This document shows positions 44,148-52,239 of a DNA stretch of 64,000 nt, one piece after another. The first letter of the stretch is position 1; every line of letters starts with the position of its first letter. The translations under genes were made by a program, and so were the position numbers. Origin of the DNA: Candidatus Leptovillus gracilis (GTDB taxonomy: Bacteria; Chloroflexota; Anaerolineae; Promineifilales; Promineifilaceae); assembly GCA_016716065.1 (NCBI GenBank), contig JADJXA010000004.1:124001-188000 (forward strand), written 5' to 3'. The notes beneath the pieces are model-generated. The model was not told the DNA's origin, made no database searches, and worked only from the letters and a program-made list of their open reading frames with translations.

Positions 44148-44963
44148 ATGAGCATCATCGAAGCGATTTTTTTGGGCATTTTACAAGGGGCGACGGAGTT
44201 TTTGCCCATTTCCAGTTCGGGGCATTTGGTGTTGATCCCGGTTATATTTGCGATAACACCGCCGGACCTGCCGTTGATTGGGTTGGTGCATTTGGGTACG
44301 CTGGTGGCGGTGTTGATCTATTTTCGGCGTGATTTGTGGCAGATTGTCACGGCCGTGCTGCGCGGCCTGGCCCAGCGCCAACCATTGGGCACAACCGAAG
44401 CGCGTTTGGGCTGGTTTATTGTGGCGGGCAGTGTCCCGGCGGCGCTGGCCGGCTTTTTGTTGGCAGACTTTTTTGACAGCGTGTTTGGGCAGCCGAACTG
44501 GGCAGCGTTTTTTTTGCTGGTAACGGCCGTTCTCCTTGTCATCGGTGAGCGCGTGATTTCCGGTAAAAAAACCTTCGCTACCATGACCTGGCTGGACGCC
44601 ATCATTATCGGCCTGTTCCAGATGGTGGCGTTATTTCCCGGCGTTTCGCGCAGCGGCAGCACCATCGTTGGCGGGCTGCTGCGCGGGTTTGATCGGCCTA
44701 CGGCGGCGCGTTACAGCTTTCTGCTTGGCGTGCCGGTCATCCTGGGCGCAGGGCTGCTGTCCTTGCTGGATATTGTGACGGCCGAGGTGATGGTGTATTC
44801 GACGGCCGTTTATCTGGCCGCTTTCCTGGCTGCCGCCATCTCCGGCTATGCCTGCATCGCCTTTTTGCTCAACTGGCTGCGCAGCCACAGCCTCTACATC
44901 TTCGCCGCCTACACTGCTCTGCTCGGCGGCGGCTACCTGCTCTTTTCCCTGTTGGGAGGATAG
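44148..44963 (+). CDS. uppP: Undecaprenyl-diphosphatase
   Basis: This polytopic membrane enzyme recycles undecaprenyl pyrophosphate for cell-wall lipid carriers. From the ATG at 44148 (after AAAGGAAAC) it has 271 residues. The first motif is LGILQGATEFLPISSSGHLVL, with catalytic Glu and the Ser-rich loop; the second is LFPGVSRSGSTIVGGLLRG with the catalytic Arg. About eight membrane helices can be traced. The family usually confers bacitracin tolerance. The upstream gap has the word CAACTACCAACTACCAACTA. It converges on the deaminase gene, with an inverted repeat between them. Confidence 0.96.
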   Translation: MSIIEAIFLGILQGATEFLPISSSGHLVLIPVIFAITPPDLPLIGLVHLGTLVAVLIYFRRDLWQIVTAVLRGLAQRQPLGTTEARLGWFIVAGSVPAALAGFLLADFFDSVFGQPNWAAFFLLVTAVLLVIGERVISGKKTFATMTWLDAIIIGLFQMVALFPGVSRSGSTIVGGLLRGFDRPTAARYSFLLGVPVILGAGLLSLLDIVTAEVMVYSTAVYLAAFLAAAISGYACIAFLLNWLRSHSLYIFAAYTALLGGGYLLFSLLGG

Positions 44964-45045
44964 ATACACGGATAAAAGGGATTGGACGGATTCTCACGGA
45001 GGATTTTAAATTTATCCGCGAAAATCCGTCCAATCCGTGTACCAA
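44964..45045. terminator. Long inverted repeat between convergent genes
   Basis: ATACACGGATAAAAGGGATTGG and GGATTCTCACGGA on the left pair with TCCGCGAAAATCC and GTCCAATCCGTGTA on the right. It probably ends transcription from both sides; there is no clean T tract. Confidence 0.5.
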
Positions 45046-45051
45046 TCTTTA

Positions 45052-47043
45052 TCAAGAGGTAACGGCCGTTACCATTTCCGGGTAATCCTCCCGTTCAGCC
45101 ATCAGCGGATCCAGGCCAAACAGCGTCAGCAGTTCGGTGATCAGCCCCGCCTTGCGCGCGGCGTCGGTGCGCGACCAGGTGCGCGACTTGATTTCCAGAA
45201 AATATCCCGGCAGCTGCGGCTGCGTCAGTTTGTCCAGGTTGATGGCAAAATCGGTCTCGCGGTAGACCACCCGCCAGCGCAGCCGGTCTTTGTTCACCGC
45301 CACCTGGCGCGCCGGGGCGAAGTATTCGCTGTAAAAACGCAAACTGCGGTCGGCGCTCGCCAGAAAGCGAGAGCGTGATAGCATGACCGAATTCTGAATT
45401 TCGGCCCGATGTTCCTCGCCGATCAGCGTCAGGCGCGAACGCACCTGGTACGTTTCGCCGTTGTCGCCCACAAATTCATCTTCGCGATAACGCAGCCGCG
45501 CCGCGTCCGGGTCGCCATCTTCGAAGATGAAATAGGTGTCATATTCGCGGTAGTGAGAACGCTTGGTAATTTCAAGCTGGTTGCCCGCCAGCACGCGCAG
45601 CACGTTTTTCTTGTCGCTGATCGGCACTTTCACCTGAATCTCAAAACTTTCTTGCCGCTCCACGCCGGCCAGCAGCACCAATTTGTTGTACGGGCTGGCT
45701 TCGCGCTCCAGCACAAAGGCGTCAATCGCCGCGGCTACCTGGGTGGCGGCGGCCAGGGCGGCCGGTTCGTCAATGGTTAACAGGGCGCGGCTGCGCATCA
45801 GCCAACGGCCGTTACACATCACATCCGCCACGTCCGAACTCTTGGCCGCGTAAATCAGACGCGAATACACCGCGTCGGCCTGGTTGTTGAACTGCGGCTG
45901 ATTATGCACCCCGTCCATCTCCACGATGGCTAAATCGGCCCGTTTGCCCGCTTCCAGGCTGCCCGTTTTGTCGGCCATGTGCAGCGCCCGCGCCCCGCCG
46001 ATGGTCGCCAATTCCAATGCCTGCCGCGCCGGTAACACTGTGGGGTCGTTGCTTTTGGTTTTTGCCAGCAGCGCCGCCAGACGTACTTCCTCGAACATAT
46101 CCAGGTCATTGTTGCTGGCCGGGCCGTCGGTCCCTACGCCTACATTTAGTCCCATCGCGAGCATTTGCCCCACGGCGGCGATGCCGCTGGCGAGTTTCAG
46201 GTTGCTGGTGGGGCAGTGGGCCACGCCGGCGCCCGCTTCCTTCAGGGCGAACATTTCGCTTTCATCCAGATGGACGCAGTGGGCGGCCAATAGTTTGGTT
46301 TCCAGCAGGCCGTTTTTGCCGATCCAGTTGACCACCGGCATGTGGTTTTGTTCCAGTGAATTTTGCGCTTCCAGCGCGGTTTCGCTGACGTGCGTGTGCA
46401 GGGGCACGTCGTAGGCGCGGGCCAGGTCGGCGCAGGCGCGGTTCATTTCCGGCGTGCCGGTGTACCAGGCGTGGGGGGCGACGGCCGGTTGAATCAGGGT
46501 GTGGCCGTTCCATTTTTCGATGAAGCGGCGGCAGAGGACCAGGGCGTCTTCGTAGGTGGCGGCGTCGGGGGCGGGGAAGATGAGAACCGTCTGGCCCAAA
46601 AGAGCGCGCATCCCGATGACGGCCGTTGCCGCGGCAATCTCATCCTCAAAATAATACATGTCGGCAAACGCGGTGATACCAGAGCGGATCATCTCGGCGC
46701 AGGCGATTTGTGTGCCCAGCCGCACAAATTCCGGCGTCACAAACTGGCGCTCCAGGGGCATCAGGTAGCCCAACCAGACATCCAGGCGTAAATCGTCGTT
46801 CAGGCCGCGCAGCAGGGTCATGGGGATGTGGGTGTGGGCGTTGACCAGGCCAGGCATGACGACTTTGCCCTGGCAGTTGATGGTTTCAGCGGCGCTGTAG
46901 GTTTGGCTGAGTACGGCAGTTGGCCCCACGGCCACAATCGAATCGCCGGCAATCGCCACCGCGCCATCAGCATAAATCGTATAAGCATCGTCCATCGTGA
47001 CGACGACGCCACCGGTTAACAAAATATCCACTTGTTGGGACAT
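45052..47043 (-). CDS. MTA/SAH deaminase-type amidohydrolase fused to a CYTH-like domain
   Basis: This protein has 663 residues, about 200 more than the usual deaminase. Residues 1-450 are an ATZ/TRZ-type amidohydrolase: metal site NAHTHIPMT (His70, His72), HTHVSET, AAHCVHLDE and GTDGPASNN, as in S-adenosylhomocysteine/methylthioadenosine deaminases. From about 458 a second domain begins with SFEIQVKVPISDKKNVLRVL. It carries ARLRYREDEF, QVRSRLTLIG, RWRVVYRETDFAINLDKL and YFLEIKSRTWS. That order of charged strands is typical of CYTH triphosphate-binding domains (class IV cyclase, thiamine triphosphatase). A ribosome site AAGGAAGGAA lies ahead of the ATG. The joined role is not known. Confidence 0.85.
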   Translation of the reverse strand: MSQQVDILLTGGVVVTMDDAYTIYADGAVAIAGDSIVAVGPTAVLSQTYSAAETINCQGKVVMPGLVNAHTHIPMTLLRGLNDDLRLDVWLGYLMPLERQFVTPEFVRLGTQIACAEMIRSGITAFADMYYFEDEIAAATAVIGMRALLGQTVLIFPAPDAATYEDALVLCRRFIEKWNGHTLIQPAVAPHAWYTGTPEMNRACADLARAYDVPLHTHVSETALEAQNSLEQNHMPVVNWIGKNGLLETKLLAAHCVHLDESEMFALKEAGAGVAHCPTSNLKLASGIAAVGQMLAMGLNVGVGTDGPASNNDLDMFEEVRLAALLAKTKSNDPTVLPARQALELATIGGARALHMADKTGSLEAGKRADLAIVEMDGVHNQPQFNNQADAVYSRLIYAAKSSDVADVMCNGRWLMRSRALLTIDEPAALAAATQVAAAIDAFVLEREASPYNKLVLLAGVERQESFEIQVKVPISDKKNVLRVLAGNQLEITKRSHYREYDTYFIFEDGDPDAARLRYREDEFVGDNGETYQVRSRLTLIGEEHRAEIQNSVMLSRSRFLASADRSLRFYSEYFAPARQVAVNKDRLRWRVVYRETDFAINLDKLTQPQLPGYFLEIKSRTWSRTDAARKAGLITELLTLFGLDPLMAEREDYPEMVTAVTS

Positions 47044-47104
47044 GGGTTCCTTCCTTTGTGCGAGCGTTGGTTAGCGGGTAATATGCACCGGGATTATACC
47101 GATT

Positions 47105-47118
47105 CCTGTTATAACAGG
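47105..47118. promoter_or_regulatory. Perfect 14-bp palindrome between divergent genes
   Basis: CCTGTTATAACAGG sits in the gap between the deaminase-CYTH start (47043) and the small frame at 47131. It may be an operator and contains TATAAC. Confidence 0.4.
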
Positions 47119-47130
47119 TAAAATCAGCGC

Positions 47131-47331
47131 ATGACCACAGACCTTACCTTTATCACCAACGAAAATAAGCAAAGCCTGAAAGATAGATTTAATGTCCTCA
47201 TCAAAGATGCGCGTTTCTTCGCTGCAAGAAGCGGCCAATTCTTTGTACGAGTTCCTGATGAGCAATTGATTTTTTACTGGGGTGAATGGGGGAGGGAAAC
47301 GGCCGTTTTTTGTTATACTCACAAAGAGTAA
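47131..47331 (+). pseudogene. Truncated start of a PLD-like/helicase protein
   Basis: The 66-codon frame begins MTTDLTFITNENKQSLKDRF and continues NVLIKDARFF. That opening resembles the N-terminus of large helicase or nuclease proteins with a phospholipase D-like domain (typically FITNE...LKDRF..LIKDTKFFDVLVGYF). The match ends after about 32 residues, and the rest (SGQFFVRVPDEQLIFYWGEW) is unlike it. I take it as a fragment left by a deletion. The link rests on a short stretch and memory of the family. Confidence 0.35.
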
Positions 47332-47420
47332 CTACTAAGGCGCTCTGGAAAGTTTGTTGGTTGGTAGTTACCAAAGATCATAATCGGAAAAGTAGAAATG
47401 GATAACCGGATGACAAGCCT

Positions 47421-48728
47421 ATGAGAATGGTTGACATTATTGCCCACAAACGAGACGGCCGTGCGCTGACCACCGCCGAAATCAACTGGTTTATTGACAA
47501 GTACACAGCCGGAGACATCCCCGATTACCAGGCGGCGGCCCTGTTGATGGCGATTTATCTGCGCGGCATGAGCCGCCGGGAAACAGTGGACCTGACCCTG
47601 GCTATGGCCGAATCCGGCGACAAGCTGGACCTGCACGATGTGGCCCCCTTTGTCATTGACAAACATTCCTCCGGCGGCGTCGGCGATAAAACGACGCTGG
47701 TGGTGCAGCCTATCGCCGCCGCCTGCGGCGTGCCGGTGGGCAAAATGAGCGGGCGCGGCCTCGGTTCCAGCGGCGGTACGCTGGACAAAATGGAATCAAT
47801 CACCGGTTGGTCGTGCAGCATGAGTCTGGCGCAGTTCAAACGCCAACTGGCCGATATTGGCTTGGTGCTGGCCGGGCAAACGGCCATCCTGGCCCCGGCC
47901 GATGGCAAGCTCTACGCCCTACGCGACGTCACGGCCACCGTCGCCAGCGCGCCGCTGATCGCCGCTTCCATTATGTCCAAAAAGCTGGCCGCCGGCGCGG
48001 ACGCGATGGTGCTGGACGTAAAAATGGGCAGCGGCGCGTTTATGACCACGCTGGATTCGGCGCGAGACCTGGCGCGGATCATGGTGGACATCGGCACAGA
48101 CGCCGGCCGCCAAACCGTCGCCCTGATCTCCGACATGAACCAGCCGCTCGGCGCGGCCATTGGCAATGCCCTGGAGGTGAAAGAGGCCATCGAAACGCTG
48201 CAAGGCAACGGCCCGGCCAACTTCTGGGCGCATTGTCTGGATGTGGCCGCCCACATGCTGCTGCTGGCCGGCAAAGCGGACAATCTGGCAGGGGCCAAGG
48301 AGCTGGCGCGGTCGGTACGGGACGACGGCCGTGCCCTGCGTAAATTCCGCGCCATGGTAGCCGCCCAGGGGGGCGACGTGGCCCAGGTAGACGATCCGAG
48401 CCTGCTGCCACAGGCTAAATTTGTGGCGCCAATTTTGGCTCCTCGCGCCGGCTACATCGCGTCGTTTGATACGGCGGCCATTGGTTGGGCGGCGGTGCAT
48501 TTGGGCGGCGGCCGTCTGGTGAAAACGGACAAGATCAACTATGCTGTCGGTTTTGTGCTGCCCTGCGCTGTAGGCGACAAGGTGGCCGAGGGCGACGTGT
48601 TGGGCATGGTTCACGCCGACGATAGGGCGAAATTAGAACAGGCGCGGCAGGAGGTGTTAACGGCCGTGTCCTGGTCCGACGAACCCGTAACCCGCCTGCC
48701 CCACATCTACGAAACCATCACCGCGTAG
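47421..48728 (+). CDS. Pyrimidine-nucleoside/thymidine phosphorylase
   Basis: This enzyme splits thymidine or uridine with phosphate in nucleoside salvage. It has 435 residues. It starts MRMVDIIAHKRDGRALTTAEI, the family opening. The phosphate- and sugar-binding signature is HSSGGVGDKTTLVVQPIAAACGVPVGKMSGRGLGSSGGTLDK in pieces of the usual order. KMGSGAFM and the C-terminal PYNP domain GYIASFDTAAIGWAAVHLGGGR follow. Substrate choice (thymidine alone or also uridine) cannot be told. No other salvage gene is next to it. A dispersed element follows the stop. Confidence 0.95.
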   Translation: MRMVDIIAHKRDGRALTTAEINWFIDKYTAGDIPDYQAAALLMAIYLRGMSRRETVDLTLAMAESGDKLDLHDVAPFVIDKHSSGGVGDKTTLVVQPIAAACGVPVGKMSGRGLGSSGGTLDKMESITGWSCSMSLAQFKRQLADIGLVLAGQTAILAPADGKLYALRDVTATVASAPLIAASIMSKKLAAGADAMVLDVKMGSGAFMTTLDSARDLARIMVDIGTDAGRQTVALISDMNQPLGAAIGNALEVKEAIETLQGNGPANFWAHCLDVAAHMLLLAGKADNLAGAKELARSVRDDGRALRKFRAMVAAQGGDVAQVDDPSLLPQAKFVAPILAPRAGYIASFDTAAIGWAAVHLGGGRLVKTDKINYAVGFVLPCAVGDKVAEGDVLGMVHADDRAKLEQARQEVLTAVSWSDEPVTRLPHIYETITA

Positions 48729-48740
48729 TTACTATCACTC

Positions 48741-48860
48741 TAGTACAGCTTTCCGTAAATTCGCATCATGTTTGTAGGGGCGACCCTTGTGGTCGCCCTC
48801 TGGGGCAGGCACAAGTCCAGCCCCTACAAACCTGGTCCTGATTTCTGGACAACTGTACTG
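48741..48860. repeat. GTTTGTAGGGGC dispersed palindromic element, copy 2
   Basis: It starts TAGTACAG and ends CTGTACTG. Inside, GTTTGTAGGGGC and GCCCCTACAAAC form the inverted arms with GGCGACCCTTGTGGTCGCC at the core. It is the reverse-orientation counterpart of 28099-28190. Confidence 0.8.
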
Positions 48861-48883
48861 GTACACCATATCGGGAGGCGCGT

Positions 48884-49726
48884 ATGGATATGAAAATTGC
48901 GTTTGCGTTAGGCGGCGGCGGCGGACGGGGGGCGGCCCACATTGGCGTATTGCTGGAATTTGAGCGGTTGGGCCTTCGGCCGGCCCTGATTACCGGAACC
49001 AGCATTGGCGGCATGTTGGGCGCGTTATACGCTGCCGGTCTGGACGCCGCTGGTCTGGTGGACTTTTTCCGCCAGCTTCAGGTAGACAAGCTCTATGGCT
49101 TGCCTGGCAATTCCTTCTCTCTGACCAACAACAACAAACTGGAAAAGCTGCTGGAACAAACCATCGGCCGTTTGCACTTTAGCGATCTGCAAATTCCGTT
49201 GGCGGTGGCTGCCACCGACATTCGCCGCCACAAACTGGTGGTGCTGGATGAAGGCGACCTCATTTCGGCTGTTCTGGCAACGACAGCGCTGCCGATTGTG
49301 CTGCCGCCGGTGGAACGCAACGGCCTGATGCTTATTGACGGCGGCCTGATGAACAATGTGCCTTTCGATGTGGCTTATGCGCGCGGCGCAACCCACGTGG
49401 TGGCGGTAGACCTGACCAATGCCGCGCCGTACGGCATGAACAGCGAACACATTCCACAGTCCAGCGGCCGTTTCTCGCGTATTTTAAAGATCCCACAACT
49501 GTTTGGCACATGGCAGGTGCTAAACGCCGTCATGGACATCGTCACTGAGCAGTCGCTGCAAACGCGGTTGGCTCTGACAGAGCCGGATATACTCATCCAG
49601 CCGTTTGTGGATACCATCGGCATTTTGGATTTTCACCGGTTGGAAGATGGGATAGCGGCCGGGGTAACGGCCGTGCAAGAAATAGAAGCCCAACTGCAAA
49701 TTCTGCTGCCACAGGCAGCCACATGA
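48884..49726 (+). CDS. Patatin-like phospholipase, RssA type
   Basis: This is a 280-residue serine lipase-like protein. The oxyanion loop is LGGGGGRGAAHIGVL, the nucleophile Ser40 is in GTSIGG, and the catalytic Asp152 is in DGGLMNNVP. These complete the Ser/Asp dyad. No signal peptide is seen, so it acts on the inner face of the membrane or in the cytoplasm. GGGAGG lies ahead of the ATG. It would cut acyl chains from lipids; the true substrate is not known. The glucokinase gene follows after a 121-base inverted repeat. Confidence 0.93.
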   Translation: MDMKIAFALGGGGGRGAAHIGVLLEFERLGLRPALITGTSIGGMLGALYAAGLDAAGLVDFFRQLQVDKLYGLPGNSFSLTNNNKLEKLLEQTIGRLHFSDLQIPLAVAATDIRRHKLVVLDEGDLISAVLATTALPIVLPPVERNGLMLIDGGLMNNVPFDVAYARGATHVVAVDLTNAAPYGMNSEHIPQSSGRFSRILKIPQLFGTWQVLNAVMDIVTEQSLQTRLALTEPDILIQPFVDTIGILDFHRLEDGIAAGVTAVQEIEAQLQILLPQAAT

Positions 49727-49731
49727 ACACC

Positions 49732-49833
49732 CTGGGAGCGCAGGCGTCTCGCCTGCCAGGGGCGGGCGGGCGGGGAAGGCGGGGCCGCGCCCCATTTTTA
49801 AGGAAGGACGGACGGGACGTCCGCGCTCCCAGT
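49732..49833. repeat. CTGGGAGCGC inverted repeat
   Basis: CTGGGAGCGCAGGCGTCTCG on the left pairs with GGACGTCCGCGCTCCCAG on the right. The loop is G+C rich. It separates the patatin and glucokinase genes. Confidence 0.7.
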
Positions 49834-49847
49834 TTCACAGGAGTTTT

Positions 49848-50585
49848 ATGAACGTTTTAGGCATAGACATTGGTGGCAGCGGCATTAAAGGCGCGCTGGT
49901 AGATACCGAAAAAGGCAGCCTGATCACCGACCGCCTGCGCATTCCCACGCCGCAGCCCGCCAAACCCAAACCGACGATCCAGGCGGTACAGGCCATCGTG
50001 AAGCATTTTGATTACCAGGGACCCATCGGCGTCGGTTTTCCCGGTGTGGTGGTAGATGGCGTCACCCGCTCCGCCGCCAATCTGCACAGCGCCTGGATTG
50101 ATTACCCGGCTGCCCGCAACATCGCCCTGGCGACCAAATGCGAGACCACCGTGCGCAACGACGCCGACGCGGCCGGTTACGCGGAAATGTATCATGGCGC
50201 AGGACGCGGTGTATCTGGCGTTGTGATGATTTTTACTCTGGGAACCGGCATTGGCAGCTGCATGTTTGTCAACGGTCACATTGTGCCTAATCTGGAACTG
50301 GGGCATCTCTTCTTGCGCAACCAGCAAAAGGATGCGGAATTTTTCGCCGCCGACCGCATCCGCGAAGAAAACAGCCTGACCTGGGAAGAGTGGGGCGGGC
50401 GGCTTAACGTCTATTTTCAACACATCGAGTTCCTTTTTTCGCCGAATCTGTTCATTATTGGCGGGGGTGTTAGCAAACAGCACAAGAATTTCCTGAAATA
50501 TATCCAGGTGCGCGCCAAGATGGTTCCGGCTTTGCTGCGTAATGAGGCGGGCATTGTCGGTGCGGCGCTGGCGGCGCTGCCGTAA
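49848..50585 (+). CDS. Polyphosphate glucokinase-like ROK kinase
   Basis: This is a 245-residue ROK-fold sugar kinase. MNVLGIDIGGSGIKGALVD is the phosphate-binding opening, with GVGFPGVVVDG, NDADAAGYAE (catalytic Asp) and TLGTGIGSCMF following. The C-terminus has FIIGGGVSKQHKNFLKY. Size and motif text (GSGIKGALVD, LELGHL) match the polyphosphate/ATP-dependent glucokinases of Actinobacteria and Chloroflexi. It should make glucose 6-phosphate, a fitting end for the maltodextrin route encoded at 13-28 kb. Use of polyphosphate is inferred from the family. Confidence 0.9.
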   Translation: MNVLGIDIGGSGIKGALVDTEKGSLITDRLRIPTPQPAKPKPTIQAVQAIVKHFDYQGPIGVGFPGVVVDGVTRSAANLHSAWIDYPAARNIALATKCETTVRNDADAAGYAEMYHGAGRGVSGVVMIFTLGTGIGSCMFVNGHIVPNLELGHLFLRNQQKDAEFFAADRIREENSLTWEEWGGRLNVYFQHIEFLFSPNLFIIGGGVSKQHKNFLKYIQVRAKMVPALLRNEAGIVGAALAALP

Positions 50586-50644
50586 GCCGTAAGCCATAAA
50601 CAGAACACGGAACACGGCTTACGCCACAGAAGGTGTACACGATC

Positions 50645-51994
50645 ATGCTCAAGAACAAACCGGGACAACGACTTGCTTATTTGCCTTATGCGGATACAGA
50701 GCTGCTGGCGGAGTGCCTGGTGGCTCTGGCGAATGGTGATGGCGGGTTGATTGTGATGGGCGTGGACGATGAGGGACGGCCGTCTGGCACAATTTGGGAA
50801 GAAGAGGCGGAAGGGGCGCTGCGTCAGGCTGCCACCATGTGCCGCCCGCCTGTGCCCACCCAATGGCAGCCAGTGGAACAAGGCGCGGAACGGTTGGTGG
50901 GCATTTACGTCCCGCGCAGCACAGAACTACACAGCCTGCACGACGGCCGTGTCCTGGTGCGCAGCGGCAGCGACAACCGTCCCTTGTCTGGCGACGAAAT
51001 TCGCAGCCTGTCTAACAGCAAAAGCTCGGCTGAGTTTGAGACGGAGCCGGTTCCCGGCGCACGGCCGTCTGACCTGGATACGGCCGTTGTGCGCGACTAC
51101 CTGGATCGGCGCGAAGGGCGCGGCGCTGGCAAAGTCTCATCCACCGACGAGCTGCTGTTTGAGATTGGGGCCATAGACCGCGACGGCAGCCCAACGACGA
51201 CCGGCATTTTGCTGTTTGGGCGCAACCCCCAGGCCTTTTTTCCGCAGAGCGGTGTGGTGTTTGTGCGCTTTCCGGGCACCGAACCGAGGGGCGAAGATGG
51301 GGGGATTGGTTACGGCCGTCGTGACGAAATCGCCGGCCCCATCGCCCGCGTGGTTGAACGCGCCTGGAATGTCATCTTCGAGGAAATGCGCGTCGGCGCG
51401 CAAGTCAGCCAGTTAGTGCGGGAAGAACTGACCGAATATCCCCGTTTTGCCGTGCGCGAAGCCCTGGTCAACGCTATCGCCCATCGAGATTACCGCATCA
51501 AAGGGCGGCGCATTGAAGTACGCATGTACGCCGACCGGTTGGAAATCATCAGCCCCGGCGGACTGCCCGGCTATATGACCATAGACAATCTGGTTGAAGA
51601 GCATTTTTCGCGCAATCCGCGCCTGGTAAACGGGCTGTATCAATGGGGCTATATCGAGGAATTAGGGCTGGGCATAGACCAGATGATCGAGGAAATGGTG
51701 CAGGCCGGTCATCCACCGCCGCAGTTCCGGGCCACGCCCCATCTGTTCACCGTTACCTTATCCAACAAGCGCGAGCGCGCCGCCCCGCCCAAGTGGACGC
51801 GCAGCATGAACGAGCGACAAACCCGCGCCCTGAACTTCATCCGTGAAAATGGCAGCATTACCAACCGGGAGTACCGCGAATTGTGCCCCGACGTTTCCGC
51901 CGAGACACTGCGCCTGGACATGGTAGACCTGGTGGAACGGGGCGTTTTGCTGAAAATTGGCTCAAAAAAGGGTACCTATTACATTTTGAAATGA
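50645..51994 (+). CDS. Schlafen/AlbA-type ATP-binding transcriptional regulator
   Basis: This 449-residue cytoplasmic protein has an AlbA_2 (Schlafen-like) domain at residues about 15-125 (ECLVALANGDGGLIVMGVDDEGRPSG). A middle ATP-binding region with EYPRFAVREALVNAIAHRDYRIKGRRIEVRMYADRLEIISPG gives the RecG-like/HATPase_c_4 motif. A winged-helix end follows (RALNFIRENGSITNREYRELCP). The ATG at 50645 is preferred over a GTG at 50633, which overlaps the ribosome site AGAAGG. Such proteins are common as orphan regulators; the target is unknown. Confidence 0.87.
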   Translation: MLKNKPGQRLAYLPYADTELLAECLVALANGDGGLIVMGVDDEGRPSGTIWEEEAEGALRQAATMCRPPVPTQWQPVEQGAERLVGIYVPRSTELHSLHDGRVLVRSGSDNRPLSGDEIRSLSNSKSSAEFETEPVPGARPSDLDTAVVRDYLDRREGRGAGKVSSTDELLFEIGAIDRDGSPTTTGILLFGRNPQAFFPQSGVVFVRFPGTEPRGEDGGIGYGRRDEIAGPIARVVERAWNVIFEEMRVGAQVSQLVREELTEYPRFAVREALVNAIAHRDYRIKGRRIEVRMYADRLEIISPGGLPGYMTIDNLVEEHFSRNPRLVNGLYQWGYIEELGLGIDQMIEEMVQAGHPPPQFRATPHLFTVTLSNKRERAAPPKWTRSMNERQTRALNFIRENGSITNREYRELCPDVSAETLRLDMVDLVERGVLLKIGSKKGTYYILK

Positions 51995-52066
51995 GGCGAG
52001 AACGCCGAGTTTTGTGTCGGTAATCCGGGGTCTCTGATGAATTCGGTGGCTGTCTCTTTCCCAACA

Positions 52067-52110
52067 TATCCCAAATATATCCCAAGTTTGATTTGGGATA
52101 TATTGGGATA
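52067..52110. promoter_or_regulatory. Near-perfect palindrome of TATCCCAA words
   Basis: TATCCCAAATATATCCCAA, a short loop, TTGGGATATATTGGGATA. Each arm itself holds two TATCCCAA words. It lies after the Schlafen-type gene and 130 bases before the sensor gene. It may be an operator with four half-sites or a hairpin; no T tract follows. Confidence 0.5.
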
Positions 52111-52239
52111 ACCCAAGAAGTTCAGAGCAGCGCCGGGAAAACGAGTATAATTCTGGCGGTGGAGGCAATAGGGGTGACGGCCGTAAACCGTAACCGGAAC
52201 AAGACATCAGGAACGGCCGTTTCTAACGCATAGTTTGTC

